This document shows positions 17,412-27,393 of a stretch of 36,847 nucleotides of DNA, one piece after another. Positions within the stretch are counted from its first letter, which is position 1. Each line of letters opens with the position of its first letter. The notes under the pieces were generated by a model. That model had not been told where the DNA came from. It made no database searches and saw nothing but the letters and a program-made list of their open reading frames with translations. Made by a program: the position numbers and the translations under genes. Source of the DNA: Acidobacteria bacterium RIFCSPLOWO2_12_FULL_65_11 (GTDB lineage Bacteria > Acidobacteriota > Vicinamibacteria > Vicinamibacterales > CAVVIG01); contig MELA01000025.1 of assembly GCA_001767495.1 (NCBI GenBank), forward strand, positions 1-36,847, in the 5' to 3' direction.

Positions 17412-19934
17412 ATGATCCGCGCCACCCGCAATACGAGTCGCTTGTCGGCCTTCGTGATCGCCGGTGTGCTCCTGGGCATTCCGATCGTCTCAGCGACCGC
17501 CCAGGTGCGACGCCCGGGTTCGCCGCTCCAGGCCGCGACCCGTGCCTTCATCGAAGGACGATTCGACCAGATCGAGTCGCTCACCAGCGCGATCGACCCT
17601 GCCGATCCGAATGTCGTCGCCCTCAAGGCACGCGCCGCCATCGCCCGTGGCCGCTATCAGGAGGCGGAGGCGATGCTCCGGCCGGTGGCCGATCGCGCGC
17701 CGTCGAGCGAGGCGGCGCTCGCGCTGGGTCTGCTGCGCGACATGCTCGGCCGCGAGGACGCACAGGCTGTGCTGCTGCGAGTGGCCGCGCTCGGGAACAG
17801 GACCAACGATCCGATCGAGCTCGCTCGTGCGGCGCGTGCGCTGCGCGCGCTCGGCCGCTCCCGGGATGCGAATACGCTCTACCAGGCTGCGGCGTCTGGC
17901 GCGCGAGACGATGTGGCGATTCACACGGCGTGGGGCGAGCTGTTCCTGGAGACCTACAACATCACCGAGGCGTTCAAGTCCTTCCAGATGGTGCTCGAGG
18001 CCGACGCGCGGTGGGTGCCGGCGCTCGTCGGCGCCGCGTGGGCGCTGGTCGACGATAATCCGCCCCAGGCGGTCGCTCTGGCCCAACAGGCGCTCACCAT
18101 CAACCCCTCGTCGGTCGACGCTTACGTATTTCTCGCCCGACAGGCGGTCGACGCCGATCAGCGAGACGAGGCGCGGCAGTTGCTCCAGAAGGCGCTCGCC
18201 GTCAATCCATCGAGCCTCGATGCTCGGGCGATCGTCGCGGGGATGGCCTACGTCGAGGACAAGCCGGCCGAGTTTGACGCCGAAGTCGCCAGGACGCTGG
18301 CGATTGCGCCGACGCGCGGCGACGTCTATCGCGTGGCGGGCGAGATGACGGCTCATAGTTACCGGTTCGACGAAGCCGTCGAGCTGACACGGCGAGGACT
18401 GGCGATCGAGCCAGGGAACGCGCGGGCGCTTGCGGCGCTGGGCACGCACCTGCTGCGTACTGGGGACGAACCAGGCGCACGGGCGGCGCTCGAGGCCTCC
18501 TTCAAGGTCGACCCGTACGACGTGGTCACCTTCAATCTGCTCGCCATGCTCGACACGCTCGACAAGTTCGAGACGGTGACCGACGGGAATCTGATCTTTC
18601 GCATGCCCAAGGACGATGCGCCGCTACTGCGCGAATACGCTGTGCCGCTCGCGCATCAGGCGCTCGACACGCTGGGCAAGCGCTACGAGTTCACGGCGCG
18701 TGGCCCCATCCTCGTCGAAATCTTCTCCAAGCACGACCACTTCGCGGTCAGAAACGTCGGGCTGCCGGGCATGATTGGCGCCCTCGGGGCGTGTTTCGGC
18801 CGGGTGGTGACGCTCGACTCACCCAAGGCGCAGCCCCCGGGCACGTTCCAGTGGGAAGCGACGCTCTGGCACGAGCTGGCGCACGTCATCACCCTCCAGA
18901 TGTCGAATCAGCGGTTGCCGCGCTGGTTGAGCGAGGGCATTTCGGTGTTCGAGGAGGGCCGTGCCAGGCCGGAATGGGCGCGGCAGCAGGATATCGAGTT
19001 CGCGACGCTTCTCGAGCGTGGCGAGACGCTGAAGCTCGGCGACCTCAACGCGGCGTTCACCGATCCCCGGAAGATTTCAATCGCCTACTTTCAGGCCGCG
19101 CTGCTCGTCGAGCATCTGGCCGCGGTGTATGGCGACGCCGGGTTGCGGAAGCTTGTCAGCTCCTTCACGCAGGGGATCAGCACCGCCACGGCGCTCAAGG
19201 TCGCGCTCGACACGAGCTTCGACGAGCTGCAGCCGGGTTTCGATCAGCTGGTGGATCGGAGGTTTGCCAGCCTGAGGCGCGCGATGGCCACGCGCCCAGA
19301 AGATGCCACCGTCATGCAGCTGCCGCTTCCTGCCCTCAGGCTCTACGCGGCCGATCGGGCCGGCAGCTACATCGTGCAGATGGCGCTCGGCCGCGCGCTG
19401 CGCCGGGAGCAGCAGCTCGACGAGGCCATGGCGGTCTTTGAGAAGGCGGCCGCGCTCGTGCCCATCGCCCAGGGCGCCGACAGTCCCCACGCACAGATGG
19501 CGGCGATTGCCGTGGAGAAGAACGATCGGGCCCGCGCCATCTCGGAGTTGACGGCGCTCGTGGCGGTCGATTTCGATAACGTCAACGCGGCGCGTCAGCT
19601 GGCGTCGCTCCTGCGCCAGGGCGGAGTCACCGATCCGGCCCGGCTGCAGCCTGTGTATCAGCGGATCGCGGCCGTCGACCCCTTCGACGCTGACGCGCAC
19701 AGCATGCTCGGCCGCCTGGCGATGCAGCGCAACGAGCCGGAGGTGGCGTCGCGCGAGTTCCGCGCGGTCGTCGCGCTTGGCCCGGTCGATCGCGCCGTCG
19801 CGCTCACGGATCTGGCGGAGAGCTATGTCAGGGGCGGGAAGACCGCTGAAGCCAAGAAACAGACGCTGGCCGCGCTCGAGATTGCGCCGAGCTACGAGCG
19901 CGCGCAAATATTGTTGCTCCAGCTGGTCAAGTAG
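17412..19934 (+). CDS. TPR protein with peptidase MA-like (gluzincin) domain
   Basis: Many TPRs flank ATLWHELAHVITLQMSNQRLPRWLSEGISVFEEGRARPEWARQ (HExxH plus downstream Glu). N-terminal signal sequence. Confidence 0.87.
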   Translation: MIRATRNTSRLSAFVIAGVLLGIPIVSATAQVRRPGSPLQAATRAFIEGRFDQIESLTSAIDPADPNVVALKARAAIARGRYQEAEAMLRPVADRAPSSEAALALGLLRDMLGREDAQAVLLRVAALGNRTNDPIELARAARALRALGRSRDANTLYQAAASGARDDVAIHTAWGELFLETYNITEAFKSFQMVLEADARWVPALVGAAWALVDDNPPQAVALAQQALTINPSSVDAYVFLARQAVDADQRDEARQLLQKALAVNPSSLDARAIVAGMAYVEDKPAEFDAEVARTLAIAPTRGDVYRVAGEMTAHSYRFDEAVELTRRGLAIEPGNARALAALGTHLLRTGDEPGARAALEASFKVDPYDVVTFNLLAMLDTLDKFETVTDGNLIFRMPKDDAPLLREYAVPLAHQALDTLGKRYEFTARGPILVEIFSKHDHFAVRNVGLPGMIGALGACFGRVVTLDSPKAQPPGTFQWEATLWHELAHVITLQMSNQRLPRWLSEGISVFEEGRARPEWARQQDIEFATLLERGETLKLGDLNAAFTDPRKISIAYFQAALLVEHLAAVYGDAGLRKLVSSFTQGISTATALKVALDTSFDELQPGFDQLVDRRFASLRRAMATRPEDATVMQLPLPALRLYAADRAGSYIVQMALGRALRREQQLDEAMAVFEKAAALVPIAQGADSPHAQMAAIAVEKNDRARAISELTALVAVDFDNVNAARQLASLLRQGGVTDPARLQPVYQRIAAVDPFDADAHSMLGRLAMQRNEPEVASREFRAVVALGPVDRAVALTDLAESYVRGGKTAEAKKQTLAALEIAPSYERAQILLLQLVK

Positions 19935-19956
19935 GCCTCGAGGTCACCAACGGCCC

Positions 19957-20616
19957 TCACGTCCAGTACTCGTCTCGGCACTGGCGCTTTCTGAACGCAA
20001 ACACTCCGACGACTCCCATCGCAAATCCCGCGACGGGCCCCATCAACGCCATGCCGCCGCCCTCCGCGCTGGTCGTGACGGCGATGGCTCCGGTGCTGAC
20101 GAACTGCACCACGAGCCAGACGACCGGAAGGACAATGGCGGGTATCTCCACGATGTCCCAGAAGACGATGAGCGGGAGGAGCGTCAGCACGCGCGAGCGC
20201 GGATAGAGCACGAAGTAGGCGCCCATGACGCCCGCAATCGCGCCGCTCGCGCCGATCATCGGCAGCAGGGAAGTCGGATCGATGGCCGTCTGCCCGAGGG
20301 CCGCCACGATGCCGCACAGCAAGTAGAGGGCGACGAAGCGGCGGTGGCCGAGCCGACCCTCGACGGTGTCGCCGAAAATCCAGAGGCACCACATGTTGGC
20401 AACTACGTGGAACCAGCTCCCGTGCAGGAACATCGAGCTGACGAGCGCCGGCGCGCTGAAGCTGGCCGGCACGACGCCGTAGACCTGGAGCAATGTCCTC
20501 AACGCGTCGCGTGACAGGCTCAATTCGAACAGCCACCCCAAGACATTGAGCCCGATGATGACGAAGGTGAGGTAAGGAGTGGTCCGGGACGGAATGACGT
20601 CCCCAAGGGGAATCAA
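19957..20616 (-). CDS. Rhomboid family protein; catalytic His apparently missing
   Basis: FLHGSWFHVVANMWCLWIFGDTVEGRLGHRRFVALYLL ... MIGASGAIAGVMGAYFVLYPRSRVLTLLPL. The last TM reads GGGMALMGPVAGFAMG. The provided ORF 19957-21333 is extended antisense to leuA; TTG at 20616 is the plausible start. Confidence 0.85.
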   Translation of the reverse strand: MIPLGDVIPSRTTPYLTFVIIGLNVLGWLFELSLSRDALRTLLQVYGVVPASFSAPALVSSMFLHGSWFHVVANMWCLWIFGDTVEGRLGHRRFVALYLLCGIVAALGQTAIDPTSLLPMIGASGAIAGVMGAYFVLYPRSRVLTLLPLIVFWDIVEIPAIVLPVVWLVVQFVSTGAIAVTTSAEGGGMALMGPVAGFAMGVVGVFAFRKRQCRDEYWT

Positions 20617-20617
20617 T

Positions 20618-21814
<1,197 letters not shown>

Positions 21815-21876
21815 ACGGGACTGTTGTAGCGTTCGGCCGGCCTAGAAGTCAAGATGATAGTAATTACCAAACAATA

Positions 21877-21893
21877 AGATTAGTTTATAATCT
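21877..21893. promoter_or_regulatory. Palindrome AGATTA-GTTTA-TAATCT overlapping TATAAT, candidate LTTR operator/promoter
   Basis: Perfect 6-bp arms in an AT-rich leuA/lysR divergent spacer; TATAAT at 21886-21891; GTG start at 21900. Confidence 0.55.
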
Positions 21894-21899
21894 GCGATC

Positions 21900-22823
21900 G
21901 TGGATCTCTCGGCCCTCAAGATCTTTCTGGCCGTGGCGCACGAGCGCAGCTTTTCGCGCGCGGCGGCCAAAGTGCACCGGACGCAGCCGGCCGTGAGCCA
22001 GGCCGTGCGGCGTCTCGAGGCCGATCTGGGCGAGCAGCTCTTCGATCGGTCGTCGAAGACCGGCACGCTGACCGAAGCCGGCCAGATGCTGCAGAACTAC
22101 GGGCAGCGGCTCGTGCGGCTGGCTGAAGAGACCGAATCGGCCGTCCGCGATCTTCGCGACCTGCGGCGTGGCCGCGTGCTTGTCGGCGCCAACGAAGCGG
22201 CCGTGCACACACTGCTGCCGCTCATCGGGCGGTTCCGCGAGCGATATCCCGACATTGCCATCGACGTGCGCCGCGTGCCGGCGCGGCAGATTGCCGTCGA
22301 GGTACAGCAGGGGAGTCTTGATTTCGGCGCCTTGACCTTCCGGCCCTCCGAAGCGGGGTTGCTCGAAGTGCCCGTCGGGACCGACGAGCTGGCGCTGCTC
22401 GTGCCGCCGGCACATCCGCTCGCCAAGCACGCGCAGGTCTCGATGGAGGAGGTGGCGGGCGAGCCGGTAGTCGCGCACAACGATCCGTCGCCCGCGCGCG
22501 AGCGCGTCCTGCGCATGTTCGAAGAGCGGCACATTCCGCTCAAGATGGTGATCTCGCTGCCGAGTCTTGACGGGATCAAGCGCGCCGTGGAGATGAAGCT
22601 CGGTGTGGCGCTGCTGCCGCGCCGCTGCGCGATCACCGAAATCGCGAGCGGGCGGCTGGTGGCCATTCCGGTGACCGGCCTGTCTCGCCGCCGTCAGGTG
22701 ACGCTCGTCTGCCGCCGCGCGCATCGTTCCCATGCGGCCGATGCGTTCCTGGCGGTCGCTCAGGAAAAGACGACGGGTTCAGGAAGAACGTTGAACACAA
22801 AGGACACAACGGACACCAAGTGA
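21900..22823 (+). CDS. LysR-family transcriptional regulator
   Basis: MDLSALKIFLAVAHERSFSRAAAKVHRTQPAVSQAVRRLEADLGEQLFDRSSKTGTLTEAGQ HTH; LysR_substrate domain follows. Confidence 0.95.
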   Translation: MDLSALKIFLAVAHERSFSRAAAKVHRTQPAVSQAVRRLEADLGEQLFDRSSKTGTLTEAGQMLQNYGQRLVRLAEETESAVRDLRDLRRGRVLVGANEAAVHTLLPLIGRFRERYPDIAIDVRRVPARQIAVEVQQGSLDFGALTFRPSEAGLLEVPVGTDELALLVPPAHPLAKHAQVSMEEVAGEPVVAHNDPSPARERVLRMFEERHIPLKMVISLPSLDGIKRAVEMKLGVALLPRRCAITEIASGRLVAIPVTGLSRRRQVTLVCRRAHRSHAADAFLAVAQEKTTGSGRTLNTKDTTDTK

Positions 22824-22872
22824 AATGCTTGTTTAGCTCTTTTCGTTTGTGTCCTTGGTGTCCTTGGTGTCG
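22794..22872. repeat. Inverted word repeat AACACAAAGGACACAACGGACACCAAG ... GTTTGTGTCCTTGGTGTCCTTGGTGTC between convergent genes
   Basis: Arms at 22794-22820 and about 22838-22872; encodes the LysR C-terminus (LNTKDTTDTK). Confidence 0.75.
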
Positions 22873-22873
22873 A

Positions 22874-23485
22874 CTAGAAACCCGCAATGTAGGGCAGTCG
22901 GTCGGCGACGCGGCGGACCTCGTCGTATCGATCGAGGAGCATCGCGGTGGGGTTCCATTGGCCGCTGAGAAATGCCTCGCGTAGCGCCGGCGGAACGCTT
23001 GCCGTGATGCGCACCGATCCCGCCGTGACGACGCCCGACCGAACGTCGGCCTCGATGATCACATCGGGCGTCTGTTCGACGAGCATCTGCAGCCGACCAA
23101 TCTCATCGTGGCCTGCGGCAAAGCACGGAATGCCGAGGATGGCGGAGTTGCCCTGGAAGATCTCCGCAAACGATTCGCCGATAATCGCGCGGATTCCGGA
23201 TCGGAGCAGGCCCTGGGGCGCATGCTCGCGTGACGACCCGGACCCGAAGTTGGCGTTGACGACGAGGACGGTCGCGCCGGCGTATCGCGGGTTGCTGAAC
23301 GGATGGCGCGGATCGGTGGCGCGATCGTCCTCGAACAGATGCTGCTCCAGCCCGTCGAATGAGACGACGCGCAGGAAGCGCGCCGGCATGATGCGGTCGG
23401 TGTCGATGTCGTTGCCGCGCAGCGGCAGGCCCCGACCGGAGATCGTGAGGATGGGGCCTGCGGCCGTAGCTTGCGTGGCCATCAT
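22874..23485 (-). CDS. leuD: 3-isopropylmalate dehydratase small subunit
   Basis: [37 protein letters not shown] ... [43 protein letters not shown]. Confidence 0.93.
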   Translation of the reverse strand: MMATQATAAGPILTISGRGLPLRGNDIDTDRIMPARFLRVVSFDGLEQHLFEDDRATDPRHPFSNPRYAGATVLVVNANFGSGSSREHAPQGLLRSGIRAIIGESFAEIFQGNSAILGIPCFAAGHDEIGRLQMLVEQTPDVIIEADVRSGVVTAGSVRITASVPPALREAFLSGQWNPTAMLLDRYDEVRRVADRLPYIAGF

Positions 23486-24900
23486 TGTTTACTCCGCGCG
23501 GGGCCCATTCCCGCCACTTGGCCTCGGGTGTCGAACGTCCTAACGTCGATCACTTCGCCGGCCACCGCCGCGGCGGCAACCATGGCCGGACTCATGAGCA
23601 GTGTCCGCCCCGTCGGGCTGCCTTGGCGGCCCTTGAAGTTGCGATTCGACGAGGAGGCGCAGATCTGACGGCCCTCGAGCCGGTCGGTGTTCATGCCGAG
23701 GCACATCGAGCAGCCCGCGCCCCGCCACTCGAAGCCGGCGTCGATGAACACCTGGTGCAACCCCTTGGCCTCAGCCGCGCGGCGAACATGGCGCGAGCCG
23801 GGCACGACGAGCGCTTTGACGTGTGGGGCGACGTGGTGTCCCTTGACCAGCCGCGCCGCCTCCTCGAGATCTGACAGCCGGCCGTTGGTGCACGATCCAA
23901 TAAACGCGACATCGATGCGCGTACCCTTGACCAGCGCTCCCGGCGTAAAGCCCATGAACGCGAATGCCTCGTCTGTGGGATCGGCGTTAATCGGTTCGGA
24001 GATGCCAACCGACTGACCTGGATTGATGCCCCACGTCACCGTTGGCTCGATGGACGCGGCGTCCAGGGTCACGCGATCGTCGTACGACGCGTTCCGATCT
24101 GACGCGATCGTCCGCCACCACGCGACCGCCCGGTCGAAGGCGTCGCCTGAGGGCGCGAACCGACGCCCGCGCAAGAACGCGAACGTCGTCTCGTCGGGGT
24201 TCACGTAACCGACGCGGGCGCCGCCTTCGATCGACATGTTGCAGATGGTCATGCGCTCGTCGATCGTCATCTTGTCGAGGGCTGTACCGCCGTACTCGTA
24301 GGCGAATCCGCCGCCGCCGTGCACACCGAGGCGACGGATGATCGTGAGGATGACGTCCTTCGCGTAGACACCGGGCCCCAGCTGGCCGTTGACGTCGATC
24401 CGGCGGACCTTGAGTGGCTCGAGCGCCAGTGACTGGCTGGCGAGCACGTCGCGAACTTGTGATGTGCCGATCCCGAGCGCGATGGCACCCAGTGCGCCGT
24501 GGGTGGACGTGTGGCTGTCTCCGCACGCGATCGTCAGGCCGGGCTGCGTAAGACCCAGCTCCGGGCCTATCACGTGCACGATCCCCTGGTTCTCGTTGTC
24601 GGGCGTCCAGAGGGAGATGCCGAACTCGCGGCAGTTCCGCTCGAGCACGCCCGTCATCTCTTCGGCCATCAGGTCGAGAAACGGCCGCCCCTGTCTGTTC
24701 GTGGGAACGATGTGATCGACGGTGGCGAAGGTGCGGTTGGGGCAGGCGACCTTCCAGCCGTGCTGGCGGAGCATGTCGAACGCCTGCGGGCTCGTGACCT
24801 CGTGGATGAGGTGGAGGCCCACGAAGAGCTGCGTTTGTCCGCTCGGCAGCGTGCGGACGGCGTGTGCGTTCCACACTTTGTGGAAGAGTGTCTCGGCCAT
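23482..24900 (-). CDS. leuC: 3-isopropylmalate dehydratase large subunit
   Basis: [18 protein letters not shown] ... [35 protein letters not shown] ... [13 protein letters not shown] ... [11 protein letters not shown]. Overlaps leuD start. Confidence 0.96.
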   Translation of the reverse strand: MAETLFHKVWNAHAVRTLPSGQTQLFVGLHLIHEVTSPQAFDMLRQHGWKVACPNRTFATVDHIVPTNRQGRPFLDLMAEEMTGVLERNCREFGISLWTPDNENQGIVHVIGPELGLTQPGLTIACGDSHTSTHGALGAIALGIGTSQVRDVLASQSLALEPLKVRRIDVNGQLGPGVYAKDVILTIIRRLGVHGGGGFAYEYGGTALDKMTIDERMTICNMSIEGGARVGYVNPDETTFAFLRGRRFAPSGDAFDRAVAWWRTIASDRNASYDDRVTLDAASIEPTVTWGINPGQSVGISEPINADPTDEAFAFMGFTPGALVKGTRIDVAFIGSCTNGRLSDLEEAARLVKGHHVAPHVKALVVPGSRHVRRAAEAKGLHQVFIDAGFEWRGAGCSMCLGMNTDRLEGRQICASSSNRNFKGRQGSPTGRTLLMSPAMVAAAAVAGEVIDVRTFDTRGQVAGMGPARSKQ

Positions 24901-25002
24901 GTTCGAAATGACTCCCGACTAGGATAGTCGAAACCCGGCGCTCCGGGATAATCTGCCCATCTCAACCAAGCGACACTTCGTGGACAAGGACTGTACGAGG
25001 CT

Positions 25003-25320
25003 TTAGCGATCGAACCCGAGCGCGAACAGGAGAGCCGCGCGTACCTCCGCCATCCGAGGGGCTGGCAGTGTCGCGATCACCCGGCCCAAGCGGGCCTTCG
25101 GGACCGTCTGAAGATGATCGAGATTGACGGCGCACTCGCGCGGCACGCCGTCCGCGGGTGTGAGAGCCACCTCCGAAGGAATGTCTCTGACTGTCGACGT
25201 GACGGGCGCCACCGTCACGTCTCCTAGAAAGTCGAGCGCCGACCCTCGCGTGAGAATCAACACTGGACGCTGCTTGTCCGGTCGCTGAAAGCGGTACCAG
25301 CGGATTTCACCGTGGCGCAT
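25003..25320 (-). CDS. MazF/PemK-type toxin
   Basis: GEIRWYRFQRPDKQRPVLILTR ... VTVAPVTSTVRDIPSEVAL ... CAVNLDHLQTVPKARLGRVIATL. Confidence 0.9.
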   Translation of the reverse strand: MRHGEIRWYRFQRPDKQRPVLILTRGSALDFLGDVTVAPVTSTVRDIPSEVALTPADGVPRECAVNLDHLQTVPKARLGRVIATLPAPRMAEVRAALLFALGFDR

Positions 25321-25345
25321 GGCTCACTCGCGGCGTGTCCACCAA

Positions 25346-25576
25346 TCAATCTGGCCAGACTTGTTCGCGGGTCCACGCGGTGAGTTCGCCCCGTCGAACG
25401 GGCTTGCGTCGGTAGCCTTCTCGATGGCGTCGTTCCATCTCCTGAATGCGCTGGTGTTCGATCGCGGCATGCAGGGCGCGACGCGTGAACGCGGACCGTG
25501 TAAGACCGAGCCGCCGCGCAATGCGGTCGACTTTGACGACCAGATCGGGCTCGAGTGTCATCTGAACTGTTCTCAC
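25346..25576 (-). CDS. Ribbon-helix-helix antitoxin
   Basis: VRTVQMTLEPDLVVKVDRIARRLGLTRSAFTRRALHAAIEH, RHH fold pattern, directly upstream of mazF. GTG start proposed. Confidence 0.8.
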   Translation of the reverse strand: MRTVQMTLEPDLVVKVDRIARRLGLTRSAFTRRALHAAIEHQRIQEMERRHREGYRRKPVRRGELTAWTREQVWPD

Positions 25577-25593
25577 GTCGACCTCGCGATCAT

Positions 25594-25620
25594 GTTGATA
25601 ACGATAGCTATAGTAATCAC
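25594..25620. promoter_or_regulatory. Imperfect dyad GTTGATAACG-ATAGCTAT-AGTAATCAC, candidate antitoxin operator
   Basis: Central 8-bp palindrome ATAGCTAT with imperfect flanking arms just upstream of the RHH gene. Confidence 0.4.
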
Positions 25621-25713
25621 TCCCGAGATTTCCGGTCAATCCCGAGTGTGTCGCACGGCTCAGCGGTCGCTCGGTTGTTCGTTACCGGCCTGGTGGCGTA
25701 TCATCGAAGGCAC

Positions 25714-26007
25714 ATGCGCGGCAGATTGAGCGATTGGCGCTGGCGGCCCGTGGCGTTCGTTGGGATCGCCCTCTACGCCACGTTCCTGGTTGTCGCGCCC
25801 TTCGAGCACCACGATCTGGTCTGTCATCTCAAGAACCCCATCCACTGTACGTCCTGCTCGTCGAGTCTGCCCGGCTCGGATCCCAATGCCCCCGACGTCC
25901 TCGGCGCCTCGAGCCTCTCTGACGCCGGCCGTGCCGTGGCTATTCACGTCCTCGCCGACGACACCCTCCTGTCCGTCCGATCGACCGGCCGTTCACCTCC
26001 TGCCTGA
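25714..26007 (+). CDS. Small Cys/His-rich membrane-associated protein
   Basis: MRGRLSDWRWRPVAFVGIALYATFLVVAPFEHHDLVCHLKNPIHCTSCSSSLPGSDPNAPD; single TM then a putative metal-binding cluster; first gene before the metal-transport genes. Confidence 0.6.
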   Translation: MRGRLSDWRWRPVAFVGIALYATFLVVAPFEHHDLVCHLKNPIHCTSCSSSLPGSDPNAPDVLGASSLSDAGRAVAIHVLADDTLLSVRSTGRSPPA

Positions 26008-26087
26008 CGAGGGACCTTCTTCGTGACCTCGTCGCTGGCGGTAGCCGGTCGCCGAGATTTCCATCGGTTTGGCATAGGAGGAAGAGC

Positions 26088-27386
26088 ATGCGAGCGCAGG
26101 TCATCGGCGCATCGCTGGTAGCCGTCGTTGTCTTGGGCCTTGTAGCGACGCCTGCCTCGGCGCAGGAAGCGCAGGCGATTCGACAGGACATCGATCAGCT
26201 CAAGCGCGATTTCGACACGCTCAAGCAGCAGTACGACGCGCGGCTGGCAGCGCTCGAAGCCAGGCTCGCGGCCATTCAAGCGGAGGGCGGTCAGCCGTCC
26301 GGTCAGCAGCCGACACCCACCGCCGAAGTACCGCCGGGCGCGGCTGGCGCGGGCGGGCCGACCGGATCGTTACCGGTCTATGGGGGAGCGGCGTTAGGTT
26401 CGAAGGTGTTCAATCCGGACATTGCCGTTATCGGCAATTTTCTCGGCGCCTCGGGCAGGAACACTGTGAATCCCAATCCGGCGCTGCGGATGCAGGAATC
26501 CGAGGCCTCGTTCCAGGCCATTGTCGACCCGTTTGCGCGCGCAGACTTTTTCGTTGCCTTCGGCGAGGAAGGCGTGGAGCTCGAAGAGGGATTTGTCACC
26601 TTTCCGACCGTGCCGGGTGGCCTGCTGATGAAAGTTGGAAAGCTCCGCGCGGACTTCGGCAAAGTCAACGGCCTGCACAATCACCTTCTGCCGTGGACCG
26701 ACCGGCCGCTCGTCACGAACAACCTAGTTGCGGGCGACGAGGGCGTCAGCGACGCCGGGATCTCAGTCGCGCGTCTGATTCCCAATCCCTGGATCTTCCT
26801 CGAAGCCACCGGACAGGTGTTTCGCGGCGACTCGAGCAGTCTGTTTCAGTCCAATGAGCGCGGTGACCTCGGCTACGTCGGGCACGTTCGCGGCTATCAG
26901 GACATCACCGAGGGCAGCAATATCGATCTCGGCGTGTCATACGCCCGAGGCCACAACGACGCTGGTATTGTCTCCGGCGTCGACGTCGGACGATTCCGGA
27001 CCACGCTGTACGGCGCCGACGCGACGTTCCGGTGGCGTCCGCTGCGGCGATCGATCTACCGCTCGTTTGTCGTGCGATCGGAACTCGTGTGGAGCCAGCG
27101 CGATCAGTTCACCGGGCTCGAGCGCGCCATGGGGTGGTACGTGTCTGGCAATTATCAGTTTGCCCGGCGATGGTTTACCGGCGCGCGGATCGATCGGTCC
27201 GGGCAGGCGGCCGATCGGTCGATGGTCGATGAAGGGCAGTCGGTCATGCTGACGTTCTGGCCGAGCGAGTTCAGTCAGATCCGCGGCCAGTACCGGCGGA
27301 CCAACTACGCCGCCGGGTCGACGGCAAACGAGTTCCTGTTCCAGTTCCAGTTTTCGATCGGTGCGCACGGGGCGCATCCGTTCTAG
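26088..27386 (+). CDS. Outer-membrane porin-like protein with N-terminal coiled coil
   Basis: Signal peptide ending PASAQ, coiled coil AIRQDIDQLKRDFDTLKQQYDARLAALEARLAAIQ, then beta-strand-rich sequence ending ...EFLFQFQFSIGAHGAHPF. Confidence 0.72.
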   Translation: MRAQVIGASLVAVVVLGLVATPASAQEAQAIRQDIDQLKRDFDTLKQQYDARLAALEARLAAIQAEGGQPSGQQPTPTAEVPPGAAGAGGPTGSLPVYGGAALGSKVFNPDIAVIGNFLGASGRNTVNPNPALRMQESEASFQAIVDPFARADFFVAFGEEGVELEEGFVTFPTVPGGLLMKVGKLRADFGKVNGLHNHLLPWTDRPLVTNNLVAGDEGVSDAGISVARLIPNPWIFLEATGQVFRGDSSSLFQSNERGDLGYVGHVRGYQDITEGSNIDLGVSYARGHNDAGIVSGVDVGRFRTTLYGADATFRWRPLRRSIYRSFVVRSELVWSQRDQFTGLERAMGWYVSGNYQFARRWFTGARIDRSGQAADRSMVDEGQSVMLTFWPSEFSQIRGQYRRTNYAAGSTANEFLFQFQFSIGAHGAHPF

Positions 27387-27393
27387 AGGTTCT

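Noticed and set aside
17490-18449. 319-aa minus-strand ORF opposite the TPR-gluzincin gene (similarly 19077-19907)
   Set aside because: Arg-rich shadow frames with no start context or domain.
25003-25576. MazF/RHH pair as part of a larger defence island
   Set aside because: Flanked by leu genes and metal-transport genes; no other defence or mobility genes nearby.
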